Assembly (NCBI GenBank): GCA_019649035.1
Contig: BMAT01009118.1
Coordinates: forward strand, 676,328-740,327
Source: Elysia marginata
Lineage: Eukaryota > Mollusca > Gastropoda > Plakobranchidae
Length of the DNA: 64,000 bases
Reading direction: 5' to 3'
Part shown: piece after piece, positions 40,140 to 53,489 of the stretch
Numbering within the stretch: the stretch's first letter is position 1
Layout: every line of letters starts with the position of its first letter
Notes under the pieces: model-generated
What the model saw: the letters and a program-made list of their open reading frames with translations, nothing else
What the model was told of the DNA's origin: nothing
Databases searched by the model: none
Program-made: the position numbers and the translations under genes

Positions 40140-41984
40140 ATAAATAAGAATTATAGAAATACAAGTGAAGTGGCCTTGGACATATGAAGATAATTGTCAA
40201 AGATCAAAAGAAGTGGCTAAAAAAAAGGTAAATGTGCATTTGGCATAAAAAGATAATGAGAGTAAGAGAGGGAAAGAGAGAAAGAGAGCGGGAAAGAAAA
40301 AGAAAGGGGTGACTAAAATATGCTTTGTTTTCTTTTCCTTTCTGCTAATTCTCAAAACAATAAAGAGATATGAAAATGTATATTGCATGTCATTTTATTT
40401 TGAATCAACTGTCAGGTTTTTATTTTAATTAAAGATTCTACATTTATAGTAAAGATATAGGATACAAATGGATTTAATAATAAAGAGCTAATTTTTTAAT
40501 AAATAAGCACAAATTTTTCTATTGAAAGAAATAACTTTCAATCTTCTAGTCAACTTAATTTAAGCAAAAATTACATTACAATTGTACCACTTTTACAAAT
40601 TATAATGAATTCTATTTTGAAGTTATGGAAGATAAAAAATTAGCCACTCTAACTTACGTGGCTTTCCTTTGTGCAGTGTGGGAAGATGAATGTAACACTA
40701 AATTAAATAGAGTATGTCCTTATCTGCTCTTTAGCCCCCCATCCTGTTTTAATTTCATTATCAATCACATGATAAAAATTTCAAATTCCCTTATCTCTGA
40801 TCACAATGTACATATACATGCAAGTATATATATGCTATTTTCAGTAGCTGGTTAAAATCACAGGTAATGAGCAATTAGTGTAACACTGAATTTTTTCCCT
40901 AAAAGCTACTGGGTTTTTTTTCATCTATTTTACGGGACAGGTATTATATGTGATACTTAGTTTTAAAACTAATTTTTTTTCAAACACTTGTGCATGACAT
41001 AAGTGAAGATTTATACCCCAAATTAGTTTGACCTTTTATTACAAGACAGATTCAAAATTTGGTAAAATTAGCAACTCTTTTTGTTTTTGTCAATAATTGG
41101 AATTGCCAATTTAAGGACATGCAATGTTAAGGATTACTTAGAGGCGAGTGTCTATGTACCTGTAATTACAGGTGTGTCATCCCAAAATTTGCTATCTAGG
41201 CCTACACATATTTGCAGGCAATGCTATAGACATTCTGACCATTAGTTTATGTTATTTTCTTCAGTTTTTTGTTGTGTATCTCTGTCATCTCTCCCTCTGC
41301 TTCAAAGTTAATGCTAAGGTGAAGAAGCTTTTGAAGTTCTTTCTCTATCTATTCCTCATTTACACAATTTTACAACCTGCATCTTTTATTGCAGTCCATG
41401 ATCTTAATTGTAATGCATACCACATTAATTTTTTACCTATATAGATTGATTTTCTGAAGGAATTGCATTTTCTAACAGAAAAGAAAAATGTTTTGATTAA
41501 AAAAAACAACTGATTAATGGTCTTCACTGTTGACAGATGGTGATGATGGCAATCAGTATCACAAGAGTGTATAGAATAATTTGCGCACAGTGTGAACGCA
41601 ACTACGTGTGAATAGCAATTTTCAGCAAAACTGATACACACGCAATTACATGTGGACAGCCTAACCAGAGCCCTGTATCTGTCACACTGATGCTAAAAAA
41701 ATCTCACCAATTTACTGAAACTGCTACTCAAGCTACAACTTTAACTTAACAAGTTACAGTAGCTTCAAAAGTAGCATCAATAGACTTCTCATGGACTTCA
41801 GTACCAACTTCCCACTACAACCAGTGCTTTAATCCTGGCAAGGTGGTCAGGATTGAAAACCTCAAGTTCATCGGCTGGCCTAGGACCCTCAACGATGGAT
41901 TCTTGGATTCTTGTAAATTAAACTTCTACACTTAGAATGACAATTGCCTTGGAGACTATAATAAAAATGAATTCACCTTGAACT
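40140..41984. other. Upstream region or 5' UTR intron of gene B
   Basis: AT-rich sequence without a recognised exon. If the acceptor before the gene B ATG is real, this stretch is part of its first intron. Confidence 0.5.
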
Positions 41985-42470
41985 GTAGATTCCCACATTT
42001 CCAAATGCCAATATACAATATGAAAAATAACAAACAATCTTTCAAGATGTTTTGTTCCACACGGCTCTAAAAAATTGGAAAATTGAATGTTCTTTATCTT
42101 TAAATTCCTTCCGTCAAGGGTTTTTTCTAACTTGAACTACCTGACTTTTTCAATTTCTCTTCTAAATCTAAGGTAGGGTCTATCTATGTTTAAACTATAG
42201 GTGATAGGTTCATTAAAACTAGAATTAAGTAAAATAATAAATAATCATCTGCCGGTAGTATTTTAGATGGTGTAACAGTTTTTATGCATTTGTATTGAAA
42301 ACTAAAACTCTTCGTTCTTGTTTAATGTTTTTACACTCTTTTACTACGGTTTAACTAGTATTTATTTATATAAGTAAGTAAACATTTTTCTGCTTTTTAT
42401 TGTATGTATTAATAGACCACAGATTTCATGGATTTTAGGCGCTCTACAAACAAATTAAATTATTATTATA
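41985..42470 (+). mobile_element. LINE 3' end (family 1, copy 1)
   Basis: The segment starts with a fragment of the LINE C-terminus (FHTALKNWKIECSLSLNSFR), then a 3' UTR with TTTTACACTCTTTTACTACG, and ends GATTTTAGGCGCTCTACAAA plus an ATT-rich tail. The same UTR and tail occur at 55500-57200, which defines a family. Confidence 0.75.
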
Positions 42471-42686
42471 AAACTGAGAATAGAATCTAGGAAAATGGAA
42501 TTCTAATTGATGAGAACTTTTGCAACTTTTATACCTCGCCATTAACCAGCTGTCTTTTGGAAGGGTTTCTACAGGGGGAAACCACCAAGTTTCACAAGAA
42601 AATATCTTAATAATGTATACAGCCAGCTTTTATTTCATTGCAATTCCTTGTTATATGGCTTACCCATGGACACCCTAAAGAGGCTT

Positions 42687-43268
42687 NNNNNNNNNNNNNN
42701 NNNNNNNNNNNNNNNNNNNNNNNNNNNNNNNNNNNNNNNNNNNNNNNNNNNNNNNNNNNNNNNNNNNNNNNNNNNNNNNNNNNNNNNNNNNNNNNNNNNN
42801 NNNNNNNNNNNNNNNNNNNNNNNNNNNNNNNNNNNNNNNNNNNNNNNNNNNNNNNNNNNNNNNNNNNNNNNNNNNNNNNNNNNNNNNNNNNNNNNNNNNN
42901 NNNNNNNNNNNNNNNNNNNNNNNNNNNNNNNNNNNNNNNNNNNNNNNNNNNNNNNNNNNNNNNNNNNNNNNNNNNNNNNNNNNNNNNNNNNNNNNNNNNN
43001 NNNNNNNNNNNNNNNNNNNNNNNNNNNNNNNNNNNNNNNNNNNNNNNNNNNNNNNNNNNNNNNNNNNNNNNNNNNNNNNNNNNNNNNNNNNNNNNNNNNN
43101 NNNNNNNNNNNNNNNNNNNNNNNNNNNNNNNNNNNNNNNNNNNNNNNNNNNNNNNNNNNNNNNNNNNNNNNNNNNNNNNNNNNNNNNNNNNNNNNNNNNN
43201 NNNNNNNNNNNNNNNNNNNNNNNNNNNNNNNNNNNNNNNNNNNNNNNNNNNNNNNNNNNNNNNNNNNN
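42687..43268. other. Assembly gap, 582 N
   Basis: A run of N flanked on both sides by LINE 3' end sequence. Open frames across it are artefacts. Confidence 0.99.
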
Positions 43269-43312
43269 AGAGGCGCTAGAAAATAACTTCATTATTATTA
43301 TTATTATTATTA
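43269..43312 (+). repeat. LINE 3' tail after the gap (family 1)
   Basis: GAGGCGCTAGAAAATAACTTC followed by (ATT)n resembles the terminal GGCGCTCTA plus ATT tail of the LINE family at 42430-42470. The rest of the copy is probably within the gap. Confidence 0.55.
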
Positions 43313-43599
43313 CATTTACAGGGTAGGCCGACTGTTACTAAGCATAATTATCTTTTAAAGGGCCCTAGTCAGTACTTTCTATCCATACCATAAAGATAAG
43401 TAGGCCTAAAGGGATTTCAGCTTACTTCAATGGCCTACCCAAAAATAAAGTAAAGGTTTTGCTGAAATAAAAATTATACAGTGTGGGGTCCTACACTGTT
43501 AGATCTAAGACTAAGTGAAGGCTCTTTTAGTTTATGAATATGAAATCTCAAAAGGGCCAAATAGAAACTCCTTTAAAATCCATATATGGTTTGTAAATC

Positions 43600-43880
43600 T
43601 TAATCTATTATCTAGGCCTATATATAGAGATATAGATCTAGATCTAGATCAATAATTTTGGCTTCTGTGCTTAGATCTAGACCTTTTATATTCTCATTAG
43701 GTCCCTTAGACTCGACGTTACGGTACTGAGTTTATTTACAAGACATATTGTGATGTGTAGATCTACTTCATAATCAAATGAGATGATAAATCTAGATCTG
43801 GACCTAGATATATCTAGAATCTAGATAATTTAGACGTTCGCTTAATTTAATCTAGATACCCGGTAATCTAGAATCAAGAT
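43600..43880. repeat. Cluster of AGATCTAGAT palindromic motifs
   Basis: More than ten overlapping or near CTAGAT/ATCTAG words, many within the palindrome AGATCTAGATC, are packed into about 280 bases upstream of gene B. They have no fixed period. Whether they are regulatory or only low-complexity DNA is unknown. Confidence 0.6.
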
Positions 43881-44432
43881 TGAGAACTGACACAGAAAAA
43901 AAGTAACACACCTTCTTTAGTGGACCTTGATCGTCTAAGATTTCAATTTAATCATGACTGGCATGTAACGTTATATGGTTATTTTACGTAAATTTAGAGA
44001 GAAAGGATGTTAAAGCTAAGTGGATTCAAAGCAATCAGCTGACTGTGCGTTGTCGGCTTTACTCAGCTCGGCCTGGATCTAATGTTTTGTTTACTCAGAG
44101 CTTCGTGTTTCGGAACAAGGTGCACCATCTTAGTTTTTATGTTTTTTTTTCTTCCTCTGAATAAAACAACTTCAATCAATCTGCGATCTTACAATCATAC
44201 GTAAAGGTATGACTGCACAACAGTGACAACACATGGCCGGAATAGTAAGGGAGCGAGAGAAGGAGTTACAGGGGTTGCGCAACCTTCTTCTTCATCTATA
44301 TGTGTTTGCTTCTTGTTTTTTTTTCTCTCTTTCTATACCGGTATAATTAAAGGTCTTCTGATTTAGCACTAGGTAATTAATTAAAAGTATCTAAAATTCT
44401 TGGGCCGTCAGCTTACACCCCCCCCCCTTCCC

Positions 44433-44475
44433 AGAAGAAGAAGAAGAAGAAGAAGAAGAAGAAGAAGAAGAAGAG
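44433..44475. repeat. (GAA)n microsatellite
   Basis: A pure AGA/GAA array that starts after a C homopolymer. Confidence 0.95.
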
Positions 44476-44504
44476 CAGCATCAACAACAATAGTAAGCAG
44501 CAGC

Positions 44505-44556
44505 AGCAGCAGTAGTAGTAGTACGGTAGTAGTAGTGTTAGGCTAGTAGTAGTACG

Positions 44557-44632
<76 letters not shown>
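44505..44632. repeat. (TAG)n microsatellite, interrupted
   Basis: AGCAGC units pass into a long GTA/TAG array with a few GGTA interruptions. Confidence 0.95.
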
Positions 44633-44877
44633 GCCTAATATTAGTGCTTGTTGTTGTTGTAGTAGGAAAAGAAAAAGATGAGGATGGTGATGGGGTGCCC
44701 TGTCGTTTTACCACTTGACTCGGATTGAAGAGAGTAACGAGGGATTCCTTCTTTAAAGGTCTTTTTTAAAGTAAAAACCTCGCTGTCTTGCGGTTCTATG
44801 TCTTCGGAAGGGCTCCATAGGAAGAAGAAAAATACGGAGGGGGAGGAGGGAAGGAGAAGAAGAAAGATGATGAAGAT

Positions 44878-44888
44878 AATGGTGATAT

Positions 44889-44959
<71 letters not shown>

Positions 44960-44992
44960 GTGATGGTGGTGGTGGTGGTGATGATGATCGTC
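44878..44992. repeat. (GAT)n microsatellite passing into (GGT)n
   Basis: About 27 GAT units followed by GGTGGT and GATGAT units. One frame reads as more than 20 consecutive Met and the opposite strand as poly-Ile; both are repeat artefacts. Confidence 0.95.
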
Positions 44993-44999
44993 ATGGTTG

Positions 45000-46897
45000 A
45001 CATGTTAAATAATTTTGTAAGGGTGAAGGAGAGCGGACGCGTACGAAATTTCTTTAAATTTCCTTTATTGCGACCAATGCAACCACGAAAAAAAATACGA
45101 GATGGGTCTAAAATACTGTGTGACTTTTTTTCTTTGCAAGGTGCTAGATTGTAAGAAATAAATCTTTTCATTCAGCTTTTCAGACGACGAAAGGCAAAGT
45201 GCCAATCTCTGCATGGAAGTAATAGATGTTGACGGTGGTACAGAAGGCCTAACTTTTAGAGAAGAGGTGGAAACTGGCTAATGACATTTCTTTTCCCTTG
45301 CTTGAAGTAGGCCTAAGTGAAGTTACATTTAAGATGAATGCGACAAATGGTATGCATTTAAAATGGGCAACAGCTTACTTCATAAAGATCACTGAAAATG
45401 TAGAACAAGTAAAATCAAAATCAAAATGATGCCTTTTATAAAAGGTTAGTATTCTACTTTTAAAGAAGTCATAGAGTTTGAAAACCCATCACGGTGTTTT
45501 GCTTATACGTATGTACCTCTTTGTTGCTAGTTTTAGTAGCTACCCTTTCAACATTAAAACACATGACTTTTAAGTACAATGTAAGGACAGCGATTATTTA
45601 AAGTGAGGACATCAGCGGCAAAGAACTCGGAAACTAATGTGATATCAGTCATGCGGCGATCCAGACAGCTGTTATCTTACCGATAAATCAGGTTATCTAT
45701 ATATATAATTGGATAAATCATGAATTTTTCGAATTTNNNAAAAAAAAAACAAAGCTTCACTACCGGCACCGGTATTTGATAAAAAAAAAATTTAGAAAGC
45801 ACATGATGTAGACTTAACAATAAAAATAAAAATAAAATTAATGTAATGAAGAAGGACGGTTGTCCTGACTAATTGTGAATATTCGTCATTTTTTGTGGTT
45901 TAAAGTTCATTAGTTTCGTACTCCTAAATATCTTGATCACTAATGTATGCACGACTCGTCCGTCCATTGACTATTTTGTATAAAAAAAATTTTTTGCGTG
46001 TAGGACCAATCAGAAGATGAAAAAATGCATTTCCCCAAATTTAAACTATCTTTCTATATCCACATGGCATGTACCAGCTAGTGTTGTTGACTTATTAAAT
46101 CCTTGTCCTTTTTGACCAAAAAAAATAGAACTTAGTTGTTGTTTGTTTTGCCTTGTATGGACATAAAGTTAGTCTATAAAAGTATAGCTAAGATAAAAAC
46201 CTTTGCGCCTACGGTATGTCTTCTATAAAGTCGAATTGAAACATGTTAAATCACGAAGTATAATTAATTATATTTGTCTTATGTTTTGTTAAGTCAAGTA
46301 GTCCTAATTTCGACAAAGTGCGAGACAGGTGAATCGTTGTAGAAGAATTCACACTTGATGCGTAGCCTACATCTAGGCTAACTTGACCGTATTATTGATT
46401 GAACTCTTTTATAATCATTATTGTTGTCAGCACGAGTGCACTTACATCTTGGCACGTCGTGTTAATACACACTCTCTCGTTGACTTTTTCACTCCTGTTC
46501 TTATCCCTCTTTTTCCTTCACTATTATTGTAATTATCATCATCACCATCATCATTATCGTCATCATCATCCTCATTTTCACCTTTCTTCATTACCTTGGG
46601 CCTCACCATTTTTATTCATCTTTCGTCGATGCAACCGGAGAGACAGAAAAAAAGGTCACAGGTAGTAATATTCACAGTCCATATCTTTGATTTTGAGTTC
46701 ATGTTCTTTAGGGCCATTTATGTTAATTCATCGTCATGTGACTTATGACAAAGTTGCGTACGAGATATGAAATTCAGTTTATGTGATTGTAAATTTAAAA
46801 AAAGTCACAAATGTTGATTCATAATCATGAGACTAATAAGTTCAGTTGTGGACGAGGGATCTCATATTCACATAGTGGAGATTCTACATCCTCTATG

Positions 46898-46950
<53 letters not shown>

Positions 46951-47145
46951 CCCCGTCACTGCTAGCAACGATCTCTCTGTATCTCAAAAGCAATTTATGT
47001 TCAGTTTCTCTTACGAATTTCCTCTTCTAGCATATTTTTCTTATGTTTTTATGTACCCCTTCCTAGTCCTCTCCCTCTCTGCCTGTTCGTCTCTGTCTCT
47101 TTGTCTCTGCCTCTGTCTGTCTGTTTGACTCTGCCTCTGTCTGTC

Positions 47146-47194
<49 letters not shown>

Positions 47195-48480
47195 TTCCTC
47201 TTGCCTTCTGTAGGTATATTAATTTTTTCCTATAGGCCTACCCTCTCTACCTGTCAATATTTCCTTTTCCAATACTTTCCCTCAACTCCATCCCTCTTTC
47301 TGAATCTCTCCCACATTTTCCCAGTCTTTTTTTGTGTGTATGTGTGTAATCAATAACATCATCATCACCATCATCATCATGATCACGATCCTCATCATTT
47401 TCATCATCTTTCTCTCTCATTTATTCACTGCACAATCTTCGGCATACCGGTACATGTACTAATTTTATGTCCCACCCTAGCAGTATCACTATCGGGTGAC
47501 AAAAATTCCTATCTCTTTATCTCGATGAAAATATAAAAAAAAACACGTTTACACGACGCTTTGTTAATCTTAAATGGCGTCCTTTTTGTTTCGATAAGAA
47601 GATAAATCACACGCCACACAATACAATCAGCAAGTAGTGCTATTAATTGCTGATACCATTGACCTTTTCAAAGTTATAATACAGTGACACTGATTAAATC
47701 TTGTCCATAAAACGCATCCCATCAGATTCCAAAAGATATTATAGTTGATCCGCCGTTATCAGCAAAATGACTTTACTTTAGCGAGGAAAGACTTTTTTAA
47801 GGCAAGAAAATTGTTATCCTCATATTGAGTATGCAGATTGATTAATCCTCAGATCTTGTGTTTTTAGTGAGGTAGGCCTACTTGAAAGTGACACTCTTTA
47901 ATTTCAATAATCATTATTTGGGGTAAGACAAGTGCGACCTATAAACGGAACCAAACCATCCAAATGAAAGCAACATCTTTTAAAAACTGGAAAATGGGCT
48001 TACCGTATAAGGTGTCTTGAAATGAGTTGGAAAAAGAACGAACTAGAAAATATTTAATGTGTTCAGGATCGGCCCTCGGCTTGAAGTTGTTCTAATTCAC
48101 TTCAAAAATGCTGAAAGGATAGGTTAATGTAAGCTTTTTACAAACGTTTTTTTTTCTTCACATTTGGATGGTTTGGCTCCTACAGTAGGTAGCGCTGGGT
48201 AAAGCGGCCAATACACAATCAAACTTCCTTGACACATAAGCTTGACTCGAGTATATTTGATCGTTTATAATTATGTACTTTTGATGGTCCAAAATGCTTG
48301 ATGGATCTGATTTTTGTTGATACATGTATTTCTCGTCAAGTCGTCACGCAAATTAAATAACTGAATGGTGTTCATCAAATGTGTTTGTCAAGCATTATTT
48401 TTTTTTTTCACAATCTGCCGGCGACGACACATCTCGCATCTTACTTCCAATTTTAAACTGCTATTAATTATTTCAGATAA
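45000..48480. other. Intergenic region, mostly without recognised content
   Basis: Holds a 3-base N gap at 45737-45739, (CT)n arrays at about 46905-46942 and 47150-47192, and ATC-rich stretches near 46535-46575 and 47358-47400. I find no exon or element body here. Confidence 0.6.
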
Positions 48481-49110
48481 TTATAATAATAATAATAAAA
48501 TTAATAGAATTTATAGTGCGCATTGCGCTCTAGCATACAAGCCTGTAGCTGAACCCATTCAAAAAGAATGCTCTAGGCGCATAACATCTTTAGAAATTAT
48601 ATAAAAAAGTACCGTAGAAGGAAAATTAATGTTCACATTCACATGCTTGCACGCGTAAATAATTTATTACACACAGGGCACAGACACACGTACAGACACA
48701 ATCTCACGCGCGCACGCTTAAATATGATGTTAATAGTGAAAAAAGAACGGTTAATCAGCAGGGATACTTAACCGACACAGATTTAAAAGTTCTGAAACAT
48801 GAAAGGTTTCAGTCTTTTTTGAAGATCTCCAGTGTTGGGGACTGCCTCACTGGCATGGGAATTTTGTTCCAGGTAACGGGGCCAATGTAAGAAAATGACC
48901 GTTCACCGTATGTTTTTAGGTTTACTGTGGGAACTGTAAGCATGTTGGTGCCTTTTGTAAGTTTTGAGGATCTAAGACACTCTCGTGGTTGGTGGATCTC
49001 TAGGAGATCTCACAGGTATATGGGGCTTGCTTGTGAATACATTTGATACACATGACTGCAATTTTGTAATCAATTCTCTGCTTTACCAGCAGCCAATGTA
49101 GAGGTCTTAG
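48480..49110 (-). mobile_element. LINE 3' fragment (C-terminus and tail)
   Basis: On the - strand, from 49110, the fragment encodes LHWLLVKQRIDYKIAVMCIK, the conserved start of the LINE C-terminal block, then NLKTYGERSFSYIGP-like sequence in a shifted frame. Decay into several frames shows it is dead. The 3' end near 48480-48520 is ATTTTATTATTATTATTAT. It lies directly to the left of the MADF fragment. Confidence 0.75.
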
Positions 49111-49132
49111 AACATCATGGCGCAATCAAAAG

Positions 49133-49420
49133 ACGAAAAAAATTATGCTGGAGTTTATTGATGACTACCACAATTTGCCCGTATTGTGAAAAAAAATCAA
49201 AAGCAAAGAGTACAGCAACTAAGAATAAGATTTAAAAGAAGTTGGAATAGACGCTCTAATTGTTAAATACAAAGAGTGGCATCACGATGCCACTAAAGAG
49301 GACTTTGAAAAAAAGCTCAGTTCCATAAGGACATGTTTTCGCAAGGAGTTAAAGAAATTGCACTGCTCTCAAAAGCTAGGAGCCGGGGCAGATGGTGTGG
49401 GCCTATACGAGCCGTTGCTA
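49133..49420 (+). pseudogene. MADF-domain fragment (Myb/SANT-like DNA-binding), broken
   Basis: The + strand reads LEFIDDYHNLPVL, then KIKSKEYSN, WHHDATKEDFEKKLSSIRTC and FRKELKKLHCSQKLGAGADG. These blocks follow the order of a MADF domain. The tryptophan codon after NLPVL is replaced by a stop, and the frame shifts more than once. MADF proteins accompany PIF/Harbinger transposases and also exist as host factors, so this may be a transposon accessory gene or a host-gene relic. No start, splice site or transposase is seen. Confidence 0.75.
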
Positions 49421-49633
49421 AACACTGCAGAGTTATTGAAAAACTGTCTGTGGGGCGATGTGGCATTACACATTATTTGTATCGTTTTGTTATAAGAGGT
49501 TTTACAAGCTCTAAGAGTTTATGAAATGAATGTCCGTAAACCCACAAAAAATTTTGAAAATCATTGGGCTGAGTATCGCAACTCATATAATAGTTCAGAA
49601 TCACCAACCCTTTTGCGCCGAAACAGCCAAAAT

Positions 49634-49690
49634 GAGATAAGATAAGATAAACTTTATTGTCAATATTGGCACATTGTTGTGGTTCCAAGA
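49634..49690 (-). repeat. LINE 3' tail (TATCTT type)
   Basis: On the - strand CAATATTGACAATAAAGTTT is followed by ATCTTATCTTATCTC, close to the tail of the intron 10 LINE at 29090-29115. Only the end of the element is recognised. Confidence 0.6.
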
Positions 49691-50079
49691 TTCAAGAATA
49701 CTAATTAATTAAATAGCCAAAAAGACATGTAGATCATAACAATTAACATAATGATAAATAAAAAAAAAGAAATTAAGGTTTTCATTTTTACCAAACTACT
49801 TAATGCCACCAACCAAACAACTTAATGCCGTCACAAACAGGATAGGAAGGAAAGGAGAGCAAAGCAGAGCAAAAAAAGGAAGGTTCTGAAGATACCTATA
49901 AATGAGGGAGTTAAGTGCGAGGTAACCAGGGCAAATAAGGCGCAAGTCGGATTGCTCACATATTTAGTTATTAAGATTTTCCTAAGTCTAAATCATGCCT
50001 TTTCAGATGTTGAAAAAATAAAACTAGCCTTTTAGTTTTACAAAACGTTGTCTCTTGTCTCTAGAAATTTTGCGACATA

Positions 50080-50840
50080 TTAAAAATTATTGGCATCGGT
50101 TAGCAACGCACTCAACTCGAAATTAGAGAAGAATCGCGTACTAAGGACGTTCAGATATTTAGTTCTGGCTACACAAGAATCCATTTGTTTCTTCAACTTT
50201 TGTTTCGTTTTGCACATAGGGTATGATGTCATCATTTGGAGCGTGTCTAAGTCTATGTAAGTCCAAAGCAAGGAGAATGTTTCTGTCTGCGTCTTCTGCT
50301 AGGTCATGGTAAGCGGATACTGCAAGGCGTCATAGGCTTTGTAAGGTTTACTTATTCTTTGAAGTTGGTTCAACCGAGTATGTAGAACAATATCATGATG
50401 ACCAACAGGATCATTTGGTATGAAAATGGCAACGTCTTAGTTTGTGGGGGCATTAAATCTGCGTTCATGCTCACCTGGTGGTCTGGCAGATCCGTTAAAT
50501 ATGATTTTGTATGAGGGAAATTGTCCTCTTGCAAATTCATATGCAGACTTCAGCTGTTGAATGTATTTATTATGTGTTTGATCGTCTTCTCGTTTGGTCA
50601 TCTGTGTCCAAAAAATAGACATGCAGAACAGATTCTGTGTTTTCTGTTGTGATTTCAAGGGGACCTACCAGATGAAACACTTGTCCTTGTATACTGAATT
50701 TTGGATTCCATCTAGCTGAACGCACCTCATTACAGCCAAATGATGTCAACTGAAAGGCGCTATTGATAAACTTCATCTGCCTAGCATCAATTGCCAGCTC
50801 CAGGGTAAATTTGAAGCCAATCGTTTCAGCAGTTTTGGCT
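50080..50840 (-). mobile_element. Helitron replicase/helicase fragment, broken
   Basis: On the - strand the blocks read in Helitron order: NSAFQLTSFGCNE, KFSIQGQVFHLVGPLE, LHVYFLDTDDQ, then KSAYEFARGQFPSY, ERRFNAPTN, VAIFIPNDP, HHDIVLHTR, LQRISKPYKAYDALQYPL. These match the region between the Helitron-like N-terminal domain and the Rep/helicase core. The frame shifts between blocks and a stop follows NAPTN, so the copy is dead. No 5'-TC or 3'-CTRR hairpin end could be assigned. Confidence 0.85.
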
Positions 50841-51461
50841 GTAGGGTAACACTAATCTTCAAAAGACCTAAAACGTTAATATAGATTCATTCAAAGAGAC
50901 TCTTCGGTTCCCCTGGTTTAATTTTACATTTAAAAAATTACACTTGAGACATTTTCATTTGCAAAAAAAAGGACACAATAAATTGGTATTCCCGTTTTAA
51001 AGTGAGCAAAACCAAATTTTCTGCATTCTTAAACGCTAGATCTTAATCAAAACCGAAACCATAAAATAGTATTAAAATATTAAAGGCTGACACGTTTTTA
51101 ATTAGGAAACTAATTTGGTCAACATTAGCTAGACTTCTGCGATGTTTTCTCTTCCCTTACTTTAAAATGATAATTCAGCCAATCACAAAAACAATACACT
51201 ATATAGGCCTATAGTTATTTGGTTAGCAATGGTGCTTACTAAATCTACAAATACGAAATTCAAGAAACCAAGAGAAGAGATAAATCTTTAAACTAACCTT
51301 CGTTAAATATCAGGTGGGCATTTTAGTTCACAGATTAAAGACGCTAGACCATCTTCCTTTAGATCGAGGCTAAAATTTCAAAAGGAAAAATTAATATCGT
51401 TTTCCTTTTTCTCACCTTAGTTTGTTTCTCTCTTTTAAATTGAATTGAATTTATGCATATT

Positions 51462-51519
51462 ATTCTCTCTCTCTCTCTCTCGTTCTCTCTCCTCTCTCTT
51501 TTTCTTCCCCCCCCCTCTC

Positions 51520-51550
<31 letters not shown>

Positions 51551-51552
51551 AT
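51462..51552. repeat. CT-rich microsatellite
   Basis: CTCTCT with a C homopolymer, upstream of the first coding exon of the small gene. Confidence 0.9.
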
Positions 51553-51724
51553 TTCTCATAGAATTTTCCCTTGATTTTATCCTTTCCACAATTTTGTTAT
51601 CTCTTAAATGCAAGATTTGATCCCTTTATTATTCCCTCTTTTTCCTTCCCTATAATTTCCTCTTGCTTACATTATACAGCTCTGGTGCGACTCTCATTGC
51701 ATTTTCCACTGACGCCCTCAATCA

Positions 51725-52968
51725 ATGGCACCCCCAGGAATTAATATCAGCATTGGAGATTACATCAACAATTACGCATAGTGAGTTGCATTTACATTTT
51801 TTGTTTGTTTTCATGCTTAAGAGTTAAGTTAGGTTAGGTTATTTGAATTTTAACGTCTCTTTTCAACTACAAGGTTATATCAGAGACGGCGCTTGGGACA
51901 ATTGAAAGCGTGCTGCTACACTGTGATGTAAGGAGCGCTTGCATACACCATACCCAGTCACATTATCCTGGCACCGGGCCGACCAGACTTTAAATATATA
52001 ACGCCAGACACGAGGCGGATTAGCTGCTAATACATGTACCAATTTTAAAGTCCTTGGTTTGACTCGGCCGGGGATCGAACCCCCACCTCCTGATCCTTGA
52101 GCGAGTGTCTTACCGCTAGGCCACAGAGCCGGTATCATGTTTAAGAGAAGGGTTGTTTTTTTTTTAAAATCTCTTTCCCCCCTATTCCGGATACGAACGC
52201 TTTTCAGTGAAAGAAACGTGTTTCAAAATTTAAATTTTTAAATTAAAAGCAAACGAACTGGGACAGTAGAGTGAGCATGTTTTTGTTTAATATTAGAACG
52301 CAGCATTATTTTAAAATAGCTTCATTTCTTCAGTGAAGAAGGAGGGGGGGTGGACTTTGATAAAGAGGAAGACAAAACGGTTGTACTTGCTAGGGAGATA
52401 AAAAAAATACAGAGAAGGCGCTGAGAGGAAACTCAAGGACAGGAAATTAGACATGCAGAAGCTGAGCTTACGGAAAGGAGACAAACCCGGTGTAGATAGT
52501 ACAACATTATGGGGACTTAAAGAAAAGAAGGGAACTGTGAGTCGTGTAAGCTAATTGAAAAATTAACCTAGATAAATCACAATCAGAAAACTTTGAGCTT
52601 GACTTAGCGCTTGACTGCAAAAGTTTTTAGGCCAAGGCTTACTGCGGGGACTTATTTTCACGGATGTCAGAGAGAGTTCTGTCGTCATGTCTCATTCAGC
52701 CGCAGGCCAAGTAGATCTATCTATCCCTCTGCTGCTCTAAATGATATTGCGGCAGAACAGGTATTAATCTATACTCAGCTGTTTTACATCTATATACCGG
52801 TGTAAGCTAAAAATCCAGCTATAGAACCTAGATCTAGATGTAGTATATATCTTTTATAAAGATTAATCTCGCAGCAGAAACTTATACTAGCTTAGGACCA
52901 AAAGAGAAGGTGGGAGCGGAAGAGAAAGCCATGTAGGCCTACAAACAGAGATGTAGACAAAGCGAAAG

Positions 52969-53004
<36 letters not shown>

Positions 53005-53454
53005 TATAGATAGGTAGATAGATAGATAGATAGATAGATAAAGAGAGATAGAGAGAGACGGAGGGAGAGGGAGAGAGACAGATGTGAACTATGATAGAGA
53101 GGAGGATAAAACGGTTATGGGAAGGTAAATAGACTGAAGGCGTTATCAGGGAACGGAAAAGACAGAATAAAAGACGCGCAGAAGGTAAACCTGTGGAAAG
53201 AAGAAGACAATCTCGATGTAGATAATACAACAGCATGAGCACAAAAAGAAAAGAAGGAACGTTACTTTTTAATGGGAGTTTAGCCCTTCCTTAGACTCTT
53301 AAACCAATTCCATTATCTTTGCCTAAACCTGGGAAATCGCGGGCACATAATTTTGCTGGTAGTAACACATTTTTAGATATTACATTAGTTGATTAACGAA
53401 ACGGTGTTGCTCTTGGACTTTCTTAAGCTCACAGATGTAAAATCTTCTCTGTCC

Positions 53455-53489
<35 letters not shown>

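Noticed and set aside
42638-43292. Long open frames over 42.6-43.3 kb
   Set aside because: They are created by the 582-base N gap.
44641-45171. Open frames with poly-Met (+) and poly-Ile (-)
   Set aside because: They are translations of the (GAT)n array; no start context, splice signal or domain.
46811-47128. Ser/Leu-rich open frames at 46.8-47.1 kb
   Set aside because: Again a CT microsatellite by-product.
51875-52138. 87-codon - strand open frame
   Set aside because: It lies entirely within the SINE copy at 51842-52134.
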